A DNA stretch of 64,000 nucleotides from Pleurotus ostreatus/Saccharomyces cerevisiae fusant (taxonomy: Eukaryota > Opisthokonta), in assembly GCA_024196135.1 (NCBI GenBank), contig JAMQCK010000106.1:1-64000 (forward strand), read 5' to 3'. Shown here piece by piece: positions 52,839 through 63,811 of this stretch. Made by a program: the position numbers and the translations under genes. How positions within the stretch are numbered: position 1 is the stretch's first letter; every line of letters begins with the position of its first letter. The notes beneath the pieces were generated by a model. It searched no databases. It had not been told where the DNA came from and saw only the letters and a program-made list of their open reading frames with translations.

Positions 52839-55800
52839 ATGCCGCTCCTCTACCACCCATCGTCGTTTTGCGATATATGCTACGACACATATTCCGACAC
52901 TGTAGAGCCGTACGTGATCGGGTGCGGGCATGTCTTCTGCAAAAGGTGCGTGATCATCGTCTTTGTGTCGATCTGTGCGTTTACAAGCTCCCCACAGCTG
53001 CCTGGAAGCAATACCCAGCTCGGCGCCTGCGAGGGGGACTGTAATATCGAACCCCGTCTGCCCCACTTGTCGCAAGACGTACTGGAGCAACAAGATCCGC
53101 CGCCTCTACGTCGACCAATACACCGGCGAAAACGAGCCCGAACAGCAGCTCACGCGCGAGCAGGCCGTCGACGAGCTCGAGCTCCTCGACAGGCTGCTCC
53201 GCGACTGGGACGAGGACGAGGACGAGCTGCCGCCGGACATCGTCGCGGAGATCGAGGCGTGGGTGTCCGTCCGCGCAAGCGAGAACACGCCCGTGGTGCA
53301 GCGGCTCACCTCGCTGTTGCGCAAGTACAAGAAGGTGCGCAAGCGCGGGAAGCAGGACCGTCACGAAGCGCGCCGCCTACGCGATCGCCTCGAGCGGCAC
53401 GATGCGCGGCACCAGCAGGAGGCGGAGATGGCGACGGGAGTCGAGCGCAGCTTGCAGGAGCAGATCATTGAGCTCAGATGGTGCGTGGCCACTGTCTATG
53501 GCGCGCCACGAATACGCACTGATACTTCTCGTATAGCAAAGTCACAGAGTACGAGACGCAGGTGTATAGCTTGCAGATCGCGCTTGCGGAGCGGCAGCAT
53601 GCTCCCCCGCCTCCCCCTCCAATCCTCACTCAACCTAGTGAACCGACCCTCACCCGATCCAACACCGAGCCTGCATTACCGCCGTCTGGCCTCACACGAA
53701 CACTCAGCAATCCTGCTTCTGTGCCCTCCACTTCTTCTCGGACAGCACCCTCTATACCCGTATACGCGCCCGTGCCTGCTCCCTCTGCATCATCCTCAGC
53801 GTACGCGACCTCTATCCACTCGACCCATAACCCCCTCCCTCCACCGCCAGAGCCTATTCCATTGGATCAGTACAGAGGCTTCACACCTGCGGCGCTGCAT
53901 GCCTTTCCGGCGGGTGGACATGGGTACCCGACAAGTCAGACTCCGGGCTATCCCACCAACCAGACTTCGGGCTATCCCACCAACCAGACTTCGGGCTATC
54001 CCACAAATCAGACCCCTCCTGGCGCAGGTGCGCGACAGACACCAGGCTATCCGACGAGCCAAACACCAGGTTATCCGACGAGCCAAACGCCAGGAAGTAT
54101 ACGTGCTCAGCAGACGCCGGGTGCCTATCCAACAAGCCAGACGCCAGGCGGGCACTCAGCAAGCCAGGCCACGGGCGCGTACCCCCCGAGCCCACCCAAC
54201 GGACATCCACCGACTCCCCCTGGGAATTATCCAGCCAGTCAGCCTTCGGCTGTCTACCCAGTGAATATGGCTCCGGGCCCATCGCGCCAGACTCCAGGGA
54301 GCGTACGCTCCGGTCAGACTCCAGGAAGCGTGCGGTCTGGGCAGACACCGGGGAGCGCTCGATCTGGGCAGACGCCAGGAAGCGTTCGCTCTGGGCAGAC
54401 CGCGCGCTCGTCTACCCCGCCGGACGGTATCATACCAGGCGCGTCGCCGACGTCGAGGGTGCATCCATCGAAGGGGCTGGGTGGGGCGGCGCAGCGTCTG
54501 GCGCAGAATGCGTCTCCGCATGCTGAATCGTCGACTCGGGCGCCTGCTCCGGCGGACGCATCCCATCGTGCTGCAGAATCCTCGCACCACGCACCGGGGT
54601 CCTCCAACCGGCCCCCGGGGACATCCCATCTTGCTATGGGGTCCTCCCACCGCAGCTCGCGCCGCCACCGGACGACGCGCTCGGAGGCCTCGGCGGCCAT
54701 TCCTCCTCAGCAGCCTGCACCGACCGTCCCAACTCAGCAGCCCGCAGCCCCCTTGCCTCATCAGCAGGCCGCTGCGGCTATTCCCCACCAGCCGACGCCC
54801 AGTTATGCGTGGGATCCCTCGACGTTGAATGACGCGGCGGCGGCGTTGGCGTCCCCCTCGGCGGCGGCAGGGCATGCTACGACGGGTTACGCGCCCTCGG
54901 CGCAAGCACGGCCTGGTTATGCGGCGCCTTCGACAGCACCGTCGGGGTCGAGAGTCTGGCCACCCCCGATGGCGGCGTCCACCTCGCAACGCCAGCTCGA
55001 TTCGAATAGTTTTTTGCTGCCTGCCGCTATGCAAGGCGGTCCTAATGGCCACGCTACTAATGGTATGTTTGGCTTTGATGCGGCGACAGCCGGCGGTGTT
55101 CACACTCGTGCAGGTCACGCTCGCGCTGAGGCATACCCTGACGGCTATGCGCCTTCTGACGCGTACATGAACGCGTACTTGACCTCGTACGACCAGGCAT
55201 ATGTCGAGGGGTACCAGCGGCATTCGGACAGGATAGCGAGCGTGGCTGATGGCGGGGAGCGCGAGCATCGCAGGCGGCGGCACAGGCGCAGCGAGCCCGA
55301 GGCACCGACCCGTGCGCGAGAAGTGTATGCACAGTCTCAGCAAGCGCCGTCGATCTCTTCATCGAATGACACCGCCCGCACACCGACCATGCTGTCAATG
55401 ACGCTGTCCTCTTCCTCCGGCGGCTCGACGGAGACTGCACACCCTGGACTTCGGCGCAGCGGCACGACGGGGCACGATTCCCTTGCTGCTTCCAGTTCTA
55501 GACGTTCTGACTCACACCGCACGCTCACAGCGGCGGACAAGGAGGCGCGGCGGCGCGCGGCGTTCTCGCAGACCGACGAGGAGCGCCAGCGTCGCGAGAG
55601 GCGCGAGCAGCGCGACAGCGCCGCGTCCTCGCTCACCAGCTCCGCGCCCTCCTGGACCGGCACGCAGGTCTCCGTCCCCGAGTCCCAGGCCAGCGTCGGG
55701 CAGTTCAGGCTCGCGAACTTCCCGACCTCGCCGCCGGAGCCCGCGGGCGAGGTGCCCGCGGCGGACCCGCATGTTCCGTGGTCGACTCTTTTCGCGCCGC

Positions 55801-56153
55801 CGACCGTCGCCAGCCCGATGCCGCAGGGCGGGAGCCCGCCGCTCGAGCTGTTGAATAGCCCGAACGGGTCGCCCAGCGACCTGGTGGTGCCCGGGGCGCC
55901 GCGGCAGGGTCCTCGTGCGCTGTCGGTGTCGACGGGGGCGTCGGAGACGCCGCGCGTGTGGTCGGCGCAGTCGCATAACTCGCGGGGGTCGGGCGGCGCG
56001 CGCGATGTGCAGTCGCGCGCGTCGGGGCTCAGTAACCTGCTCGGTCTCTCGGAGATGGAGACGGTCAGCTCGACGGCGCCGCTCAGTATGCCAACACCGA
56101 GGCAGCCTGCGCCGGCCTTCCTACGCGCGTTGTCCGAATCATATTCGGGATGA
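52839..56153 (+). CDS. RING-finger/coiled-coil protein with long repeat-bearing disordered tail
   Basis: Three exons: 52839-52945, 52998-53480 and 53537-56153, giving 1068 aa. The RING is complete: C11, C14, C29, H31, C34, C37, C57 and C60, with the fourth pair split by intron 1 (CGHVFCK joined to SCLEAI). IRRLYVDQY and an acidic helical segment come next. A basic coiled coil follows (about 120-215; RKYKKVRKRGKQDRHEARRL). The rest is Pro/Ser/Gln/Ala-rich and probably disordered. Two in-frame repeat arrays occur: seven or so GYPTSQTP-like octads (about residues 325-400) and four GSVRSGQTP nonads (about 449-490). A charged helical stretch (KEARRRAAFSQTDEERQRRERREQR) lies near residue 690. It is probably an E3 ligase-type scaffold; no partner can be named. 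It shares overall layout with the genes at 2019 and 31283. Confidence 0.8.
53920..54410 (+). repeat. Coding tandem repeats in RING protein tail
   Basis: 24-27-bp in-frame units encode GYP-T-(S/N)-QTP-like octads. A second array of 27-bp units encoding GS(V/A)RSGQTP follows at about 54285-54405. Copies are nearly identical at the DNA level in the second array. Confidence 0.75.
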
Positions 56154-58364
56154 TAAGTGCGCTCGTACTTTTCATGACTCCCATTTTCTAGATTTGCCTC
56201 CCGATGAGTTTGATTTGTTGTTGTCTTTGCTTCTTCTGCATACTTCTGTTGTGCTAATCACGCAGACCTCCTCCAACTACTGTATGTAATAGTTACCTGC
56301 ATTCTATTTTCCTGTCTCCCCAGCTTTCACTGACTGTATTTATACATAGTATTCACGGATCTACGGATGGTGTCCCTACCAAAACATGAGTGTTGTTATC
56401 TGTACACACTAAGTACTTGTGAACGTTGGCAATCTGCGGCATAAGGAGGAGCGAGCGGTGCCGCAGAATAGGACTATGCACGTGCAGGAGCGCCCGAGCC
56501 GAGCCGCCGCCTGTTGCCTCTGCCAACCATCGTCGCGTCGCGTCGCGTTTACGCCAGCGACGATGTCGCCTTTTCTTTTCGTCTTAATCAACAAGTCCTA
56601 CATCGCCGCGTATCTCGAAGGACGCGTTGACCTCTTCGTCAATCATCGTCGTACCCCCGCATGCACCCTATCCTAGGGAGCAGACATCATCACCACCACT
56701 TAAGACAGCCTCCTAGAAGATTGGGAGACTTACGGATCGCGTCGGCTACCAAATAAATGACCTAGCGAAGCAAAGGTCGCGCGGTGTGTGGCTGGTTTAC
56801 AACCCCAACCAGAGCTGACGCACGTTAGCGGCGTAAAGCCTTTCGCCGTCAGAGCACAAGAGCTGCACCTACCCGTGCCATGCGCGGCCCCTACGCTCTC
56901 GCAGGAGCAGCATCTCCACCACCTGGTACACTCCGGCTCCTCCCTCAGAGGAGCGATCGCGCGCGCATTCCCTCTCGCGCGTCCGTGTCATTCGTTCGTG
57001 ACCCTCTCACTCCCGCGTCACCCTGCGTTGCCCATGTCTGCTTCGGCCGCATGGAAGAGTGCTCAAGCACTGCGTTATCTCTTGCGTTGCGTTGCGTTGC
57101 GTCGTCGTTTCCCATGTTTGCACAAGCAATATGGAAGAATGCTCTGGCATTCTGGACTGGACTGGACTGGATTACCCGAGCGGTCCCTTAAGGAACATAC
57201 GGGGTGCCCGTACCACGACATACAGTGCAATCGTACGCGCTACGGAGCCGAACAACACACGAAATCACCATTGTAGCAAACCCAACCCGAGTTCGGCCGC
57301 CTCCTGGTCTCTCCCGCAAGTCGTGAGTCACAATCCACCGTCCTGGTCACCATCTCCATCCGAAGCAGCCACCCACGCGGATGCGGGCAGCGAGAAGGGG
57401 CGATGCACACTGAAGAGCTGTAAGACGTCAAATGCGAACTTCCCGAGCGTTGCGCACGTCGTAGGGTGCGCGCAAAGGGTGTGAAACCAGGCGGCGGGGT
57501 CCCGTGAGCACCCGCGAATAGTTGGGTCAACATCGGCGACGTTATCCCAAAAACGCATACGAAGGGCTGTCAAGTCTGCCAGGGAGTTGCAAAAGAATTC
57601 CATCGCATTCTTTGTCGTGCGTCATCCGATTCGGACCCACATCGCGTCCAGCCGGTGCTGTATACGACAACCTACATGTTCGCTGTAGTTGCGTGCGGCT
57701 CTTAACTCACCTTGGCGTGCGACGAGTGCAGGGAGAAGTGCCAGGTAATGGTGCGCCACGGTCCATCCTTTCCCTACTGACTGTCACGAGTTGTAGGTAT
57801 TAGGTACAGCTCGACTCTAGCAGTCACTCACGTCACGAGCTCACGCTTTATATACCGAGTAGTCACACTATACACTCTTTAGTCCGTGCGTTGTCGCCTT
57901 CGGTTTGTGTCTGTGTCTCGGCGTGCCGCTGGGCCGCCAGGCCCCAGCCATTGTGCTGAGGGCTCTTGAGGCCCTGCCCGGGGCTTTGTACCGGGCCTGC
58001 CTGCTTGCTTCCCCCCTTGCTGCTGCCATTCAACCTCTGGGTTGTTATTCGATCATCTACCGCCGACGCTCCTGCTCCCCGCAACCTCCCTACCCGTCGG
58101 TCACTCCTTGCATCCACTTGTGATACTGACATCCACCGCAGAATAACAACACCTTCCTCGGCATCTTGTTCGATGGCAATGCTCGTGTTGGCACCAAGAG
58201 GAGGAACTTCGAGGCACCTCCTGCACAAGCGTGGTCCTCAAGAGCATTGTGGGCCACCCCATGCCCAAGCCCGGCGCGGTTCGCATCGGCCGTACGAATT
58301 TCTCGGTGCCTCGGGCCTGTCGTTGAGTCGCCAGCAGCGAAGTAACGCACGTGGCCCAGCCCAC
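56154..58364. other. Gene-poor region left of retrotransposon
   Basis: 2.2 kb with no gene I can name. A 91-codon minus-strand frame (57603-57328) encodes DPAAWFHTLCAHP...LGKFAFDVLQ, weakly like the C-terminal region of hAT transposases. A TATA-like TTTATATACC lies near 57847. Around 58140 an acceptor-like CCGCAG precedes a short frame (NNNTFLGILFDGNARVGT), possibly part of a gene broken by the retroelement. All low confidence. Confidence 0.35.
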
Positions 58365-58501
58365 TTGTGAATCCGGCAATTGCCGAGGCACGAGGGAGTA
58401 GCCGGAGGTTAGTCTATGGATAACGGGAGTGATCGACACCGATCGACAGTTTGGTGCGAGCACTCACGTCCGCTGCTGAGCTCGAGAAAGATCTTCGAAG
58501 C
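58365..58501 (+). repeat. Left 137-bp direct repeat of retrotransposon
   Basis: Begins TTGTGAATCCGGCAATTGCC and contains the 12-bp palindrome CGGCAATTGCCG and a GATCGACACCGATCGAC doublet. It matches 63812-63948 except at two positions. Confidence 0.85.
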
Positions 58502-58615
58502 TGAGACTGAAAAACCTGCTCTCTCGACCCATTCTTCCTCATCACTACTCCATCATCACACTCGCGTGCCCTCCATCACATCTGGACCAACAACAACACT
58601 AGCCCCTATTCCTCT

Positions 58616-60421
58616 ATGGCCGACCAAAATCCCCTCCCCCGCTTGACCGACCCTTCATCCAAGGCTCTGCCGGACTTTGCCACCTTACCTGGTCAGCAAG
58701 CCATAATAGCTGCGTTGACAACAGACTCTACGCCGAGGGAAGCCGCTATACAGCAGCTGGAAAATGCCTGGCGTGCTGATCACGCTGCTCGTGTCGCCGC
58801 ATGGCAAGCGCAGTGTCAGCAGGACGAAGCCGCAGACAGAGCTCGCGCGGAGCAAGAGCGGATCGAAGCTGAGGTAGCGGCTGCCGCGGCCGAGCAAGAA
58901 GCGAACAAAGCCCGCGAGGAGGAAGAGCGCAAAAAAAGTCAAGTTGCCTCCACTCGGCCATGACACGCCCATCCCCGCGCAGCGCGAATTCCCGCCCGCG
59001 CAGTTCGTTATCGACAAGCTCCGCAAGCGCGAGCATTTCGACCTCTGGTTCGTCACGCCAGACGGTCGCCGGGAGACCGACAACCTCAACCGGTCCGACT
59101 CTGATGCCTTCACCTTGGCGAAGGACGACAGCGGCAAACTCACTCTTTCCTCTACGCCCTCCTACCGAAGGTCGAACAAAGCTCGTCCCGATGACCAGCT
59201 TACGATGGTCGAAATATCCCTCGCCAAAACTTGTCTCCTGGATTACATGGAGAAGACCGGTTGGCCGCCGGAGTACGTCGATATGTGGGCGCGTTTCTAT
59301 CTCACTCTCGAGAACCACCGCCTTCGGCAAGTTGCTGGCGCTCACGGGGAGCGCGTGCTCATACGCTATCACGCCGAGGCCCGCGCGCGCTTCTACGAGG
59401 CCATTGCATTGAAAGAAGACATTGTACCCAACCTTACGCTCATAAGCGAGGCGAGACTTGACATGATCGAGCGGGACATTCTCCGCGAGGAGCAGCTCAG
59501 AAGCGTACGTCCCACCGTTGCCTTGTATTCTCCATGACACTAACAATCCCTTCAATTCTCGTCGGCGTACCGTGCACCACCATGTTTTTAATTCACGTTC
59601 GTCTCCACCACATATCCCTCGCTCTTGACCACATCCTTTTCTACCCCCCGCTGCTGTGATCGCCTCTTTCCCGTACTTCACCTACTGTGTTCCACGCCGC
59701 CCACGCCGCTCTATCCGCCTACACGCACGCGCGTTAATATGCTACCTACTGTGTTCCACGCCGCCCACGCCGCCCCATCCGCTGTACACGTCGTACCTAC
59801 TGTGTTCCACGCCGCCCACGCCGCCCACGCCGCTCCATCCGCTTGCATGCACGCGCATTGCCGCTTTACTTATTGTGTTCCACGCCGCCCACGCCGCCCA
59901 CGCCGCCCACGTCGCTCTATCCGCTGGCCTGTGCCTTGCGCCGCTGACAGCTAGCCTCCATGTCCGTCCACGCTGCGCAGCCTGCACCCGTGACTTCGGC
60001 TTTCCAGCCTTTGCGCGCTTCCTCATTCGCGTTCAACGGAAACTCTCGCCGCAGCACGGTCGCTCCGTATCCTAACCGGTCCCAAGGAAACTCTGGGCTG
60101 GACCCGAACAGTGTTCCCGGGCCCCAGCGGTCTTTTCCGAGGGGCGCAGGCTCGGGGAGCCGGCCGGCCTGCGCTGTATGCCTCGGCCGCTACCAGCACA
60201 TCGTCGCGCGCTGCAACCCTGGCCTGCTTTGGGATGGCAGAACGCCAACCTTCGCCAGACGGCTCGGCAACGGGCTTGTCATTCGCGCATCTGGCACGCC
60301 CCTCTGCACCGCACACAACTTGCCGTCCGGCTGCCGAGGCTGCCAGCTCGTCCACGTCTGCTCCGGCTGCGGACAGGCCAGCCACGGCGCTCAAAAATGC
60401 TCTCGCGCGGAGAACGCGTGA
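58616..60421 (+). pseudogene. Gag-like ORF of retrotransposon, frameshifted
   Basis: Two exons: 58616-59504 and 59951-60421. Exon 1 begins MADQNPLPRL and has an Ala/Glu/Gln-rich coiled coil. The frame changes at a seven-A run (58931-58937): the zero frame stops at 58963, while the +1 frame continues with the conserved-looking LPPLGHDTPIPAQREFPPAQ. One base too many, or a +1 frameshift, is implied. The 446-nt intron has a GTACGT donor and CTGACAG acceptor in phase. Exon 2 carries CAVCLGRYQHIVARC and a C-terminal knuckle CSGCGQASHGAQKC, consistent with nucleic-acid binding. The function is capsid-like/nucleocapsid by position; that role is inference. If the indel is genuine this copy makes only a truncated product. 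Confidence 0.65.
59505..59950 (+). repeat. Repeat-bearing, AG-free intron in gag-like gene
   Basis: The intron contains four copies of a unit beginning YACTGTGTTCCACGCCGCCC, with an inner CGCCGCCCA nonamer reiterated two to four times per unit. There is not one AG dinucleotide between the donor and the final CTGACAG. A CTAAC branch-site match lies only about 35 nt after the donor (59540-59544). Confidence 0.75.
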
Positions 60422-62393
60422 GCCGCTCACTCCGCTGCGTGCGGATGGTTTCGAACTACTCCTGTGCGCATCCGGGCTCATACAAAAGTATCCTACCATT
60501 CCTGATTCTATCCGCTCCGGTTTTCGTATTGGTATTCCTCCCATTCTTACTACCTTCGTACCCGATAATAGCTCCTCCCTCGCGACTCATGACTCCGTCT
60601 TCCAAGAAATCATTGCCAAGGAGCGCTCTACTGGTAGATATATTGGTCCTTTCTCCCGATCTGACCTCGAATCACTTATTGGCCCGTTCCATACATCCCC
60701 CCTCTCCCTCATCCCGAAACCCCACAATCCCTCGGCGCTGCGCCTCGTACAGAACTTCTCCTTCCCTTACACTCCCCTTCATTCTATTTCCTCTATTAAT
60801 TCTTCAATTGACTCCTCTGACTATCCCTGTACCTTCGGCACCTTTACTACCATATGTCTTCTCATCTCCTCCTTACCTCCTGGTTCCCAAGCCGCTTGTC
60901 GGGACATTTCCGAAGCATTTCGCTCCCTCCCACTCCACCCTTCGCAATGGCCCGGGGCGGTCGTCCGTACCGGCAGGGACGAATTCGACGCTGACACTGC
61001 AGTCATGTTCGGGATCGCTTCCGGCGTCGGCGCCCATGGTTCCGTGGCGGACTGTGGTGCAGATCTCATGCGCGCAGATGGGCTGGGGCCTGTCGCGAAG
61101 TGGGTCGATGACCACTTCTGGGTCCGCATCCTCCTCTGCCACCTCGACGAGTTTAATGCCCGTCGCGCGGCTGCACGGCAGCGAGTTCGTGCAGGTGGTG
61201 GCCTTCTGCATCGCGGGGGTTGTCTATGGTATCGTGGAGGTCTGCTCGCCGACGATAGTGTGGAGGAATTTGACGAAGACTTCACCTTCCCCATACGCGA
61301 CCACTCCCGCGATAGTCCTCGCTCGCCCGAAGATGCGCTCTACACATACAACTTCGACGACATTGATCGCATTTCGACCATCATCGGTTACGAGTGGAAT
61401 CGCACCAAAGACCTCTTCTTCGGTCCATCTACGGTATATAGCGGCCTCGATTGGATCGTCCAGCATCGCACGGTGGCCCTCACGGACAAGAAGCGTACGA
61501 AATATCTCGCGGCAATCCGCGAGTGGGAGGAGAAGCCGACGCACAATGCGCACGACGTTGACTCGCTCTATGGAAAGCTCGTACACAGCTGCCTGGTCAT
61601 CCCCATGGGCCGGGCATGGCTCACCAGTCTCGAGCGCATGCAGCGCGTCTGCCGTGACCGTCCTTTCGTGCCACACCATCCTCCCGATGGAACCTCTGGC
61701 GACCTCACCTGGTGGGCTAGACGCCTCGAGCGCCCCGTCCTCATGTGTCGCATACCGGAACCCATCTACGTCCTCGATATCAATGCTTACTCCGACGCTA
61801 GCTCGGGTATTGGACTCGCCATCGTCATCGGTGATTACTGGCGCGCCTGGCGCCTCGTCCCGGGCTGGAACGCCAGAGAGCGCGATATTCAGTGGGCGGA
61901 AGCAGTTGCCTTTGAATTTCTGGTCTACACCATCTGTCGCCTCGAGCCCGCCAACAGGTACATCAAGGTCTACGGCGATAATACTAGCGTCGTGGAAGGA
62001 TGGCGGAATGGCCGCAGCCGCAACAAGCCCGTCAATGCCGTCTTCAAGCGCCTACTCACCTTCCTCGATGAGAACACAGACCACTTCTTCCTCGCCCGAT
62101 ACATCATTAGCGAGGACAACCCTGCGGATGCACCTTCGAGAGGTCGATACGGGCATCCGCAGCGGCTCTTACCGCCCGTCGCTATCCCCCTCGCCATCCG
62201 CGACTTCGTTCTCGACTTTGATGCGCCCGCTGTCCCTGCAGAGCAACAGCGGCAGCAGCAGCGGCTCCGTCAGCCGCATTCACGCGCGGAATACGAGCGC
62301 CGGCAACGTTTTAACACCCGTTTCGACCGCGAGGGTGACGCGCTCGCCAATGACGAGTCGTTCTGGTGGGCGTGTGGGGCGCAGCCTCGCTAG
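60111..62393 (+). CDS. Reverse transcriptase-RNase H of DIRS/Ngaro-like element
   Basis: Open frame of up to 760 codons. It overlaps the end of the gag-like frame by about 310 nt in the +1 frame. The conserved part begins near RTREPLTPLRADGF (about 60410). RT motifs: IGPFSRSDLESLIGPFHTSPL, PSALRLVQNFSFP, CRDISEAFRSLPLHPSQWPG (first catalytic Asp), FGIASGVGAHGSVAD and KWVDDHFW (VDD pair of the active site). RNase H motifs: DINAYSDASSGIG, WAEAVAFEF, VYGDNTSVVEGW and NPADAPSRG. There is no protease or DDE integrase. The true start is not resolved; expression could be by frameshift, reinitiation or an extra splice. The frame is intact through the catalytic motifs. Confidence 0.85.
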   Translation: MFPGPSGLFRGAQARGAGRPALYASAATSTSSRAATLACFGMAERQPSPDGSATGLSFAHLARPSAPHTTCRPAAEAASSSTSAPAADRPATALKNALARRTREPLTPLRADGFELLLCASGLIQKYPTIPDSIRSGFRIGIPPILTTFVPDNSSSLATHDSVFQEIIAKERSTGRYIGPFSRSDLESLIGPFHTSPLSLIPKPHNPSALRLVQNFSFPYTPLHSISSINSSIDSSDYPCTFGTFTTICLLISSLPPGSQAACRDISEAFRSLPLHPSQWPGAVVRTGRDEFDADTAVMFGIASGVGAHGSVADCGADLMRADGLGPVAKWVDDHFWVRILLCHLDEFNARRAAARQRVRAGGGLLHRGGCLWYRGGLLADDSVEEFDEDFTFPIRDHSRDSPRSPEDALYTYNFDDIDRISTIIGYEWNRTKDLFFGPSTVYSGLDWIVQHRTVALTDKKRTKYLAAIREWEEKPTHNAHDVDSLYGKLVHSCLVIPMGRAWLTSLERMQRVCRDRPFVPHHPPDGTSGDLTWWARRLERPVLMCRIPEPIYVLDINAYSDASSGIGLAIVIGDYWRAWRLVPGWNARERDIQWAEAVAFEFLVYTICRLEPANRYIKVYGDNTSVVEGWRNGRSRNKPVNAVFKRLLTFLDENTDHFFLARYIISEDNPADAPSRGRYGHPQRLLPPVAIPLAIRDFVLDFDAPAVPAEQQRQQQRLRQPHSRAEYERRQRFNTRFDREGDALANDESFWWACGAQPR

Positions 62394-62493
62394 ACCTACT
62401 GCCCTGCCTCCCCGCTTTGCCACTTCGTCGGGAAGACCCCGCCCTTATCCCGCGCATCTCCCGCTTGCGCCCACGCCCCTCAGGCCGCACTGT

Positions 62494-63610
62494 ATGGCCC
62501 GGGAGCGCCTACTCCTCTGGCTGCCGCTTGTGTCCAGGACACAGAACACGGGTCCCGTGTCCGTCGAGGACCTGCAACGTGTCGCGGATGTCATGGCATG
62601 GGCATGGGCTGAGTCTACTCTGGAGACGTACGGCAGTGGCCTCCTCATTTATCACGTCTTTTGTGATGTGCGCAACATCCGCGAGTTCGACAGGGCGCCC
62701 GCGAGCGAGCAGCTGATCAAAAGTTGGGTAGCTGCTCTCGCGGGGAGCTACTCTGCAGATGCAGTGAGCAATTTCGTAGCTGGTGCGCGTTGGTTTGGGC
62801 GATTGTCGTTGCAATCACTGACTGAGCTTTTTAGCTGTACAAGCGTGGCACGCGCTGCATGGGTTGACCTGGGCAGTCCACGCCAAGGACGTTACTCGAC
62901 TGATCAAAGCGACGCGAGCGCTTGCGCCGCCTCCCGCACCCAAGAGAAAGCCATACACGCCGTCGCTGATGTCCCAACTTCGGCGTGCACTCGATCTGTC
63001 ACTTCCCCTCGACGCGGCGGTATGGGCGTGCATGACGACTACTTTCTACACCATGGCCCGCCTTGGAGAGTTTGTCGTACCCAACCTGGCGGGTTTTGAC
63101 CCAAAACGTCACGTCACTCGCTCTCACATCACGACTAAGCCCAGCGGCGATACGGTTATGACTGTATTCCATCTCCCTGCTACGAAGGCGGCTCCCGAAC
63201 ACGGAGAGGACGTATACTGGCTGCCCGAGCCCGACGACACCGACCCTCTGCGCGCGCTCCTGATTCACTTCGCCATCAACAACCCCCTTCCCTCTATGGC
63301 TTTATTCTCGTACAAGCACAACGGCCTGATGCGGCCGCTGACGCGCCACGCTTTCCTAGCGCGCTTGAGGAAGGCGGCTCTTGACGTCGGGGCGGAACTT
63401 GGCCCCGCTCACGGGCTACGGATTGGGTCCAATGTCCTCTTTTTGCTCCGCGGCGTACCCTTCGAGGCCGTCAAGCAGAAAGGCCGATGGAAAAGCGAGG
63501 CTTTCACGCTGTACCTGCGCAATCACGCGGAGATAATGGTTCCCTACTTTGCTCAACACCCGGACATTCAAGAGCAGCTCACTCGCATCTCCTTGCCGCC
63601 CGTTCGTTAG
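62494..63610 (+). CDS. Tyrosine recombinase of DIRS/Ngaro-like element
   Basis: Two exons, 62494-62782 and 62835-63610, give 354 aa. The 52-nt intron has a GTGCGC donor, a CTGAC branch match and a TTTTTAG acceptor. Splicing joins NFVA to AVQAWHALHGLTWAVHAKD. The N-terminal SAM-like part contains YGSGLLIYHVFCD. The catalytic domain shows R in MARLGEFV, the HxxR box HGLRIG, then GRWKSEAFTLYLRNHAE with the nucleophile-candidate tyrosine. The enzyme would insert the circular cDNA without target duplication. The start ATG at 62494 lies 100 nt after the RT stop. The upstream frame is open further, so a few more residues are possible. Confidence 0.85.
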
Positions 63611-63811
63611 TGTGAGTCGCACGCTCCTTCTTTGGGGGTATCAGCGTTGTTCGCTGACGCGTCGCTCCGCAACTTCACAGTTGGGGGTCATGCTCGCACG
63701 CTGATCCCGCATCTCTCGAACCTGTCGTCCCTTTCCGAAGCCCCTCTGGCTGAAGAGAGTCGACGTCCCCCGACCACAGCCTACTACTACGAGAGCGAAG
63801 GAATCCATAGA
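63611..63811. other. Untranslated 3' region of retrotransposon
   Basis: 201 bp between the recombinase stop and the right direct repeat. In a split-repeat element this would hold B1. CCGAAGCCCC at 63735-63744 resembles TCGAAGCCCC at the end of the right repeat, but the match does not extend. Confidence 0.4.

Noticed and set aside
60178..63099. A 973-codon plus-strand frame across the retroelement
   Set aside because: It reads Ser/Pro/Arg-rich nonsense over the RT region. Only its end (after 62494) matches the recombinase N-terminus, which is annotated separately.
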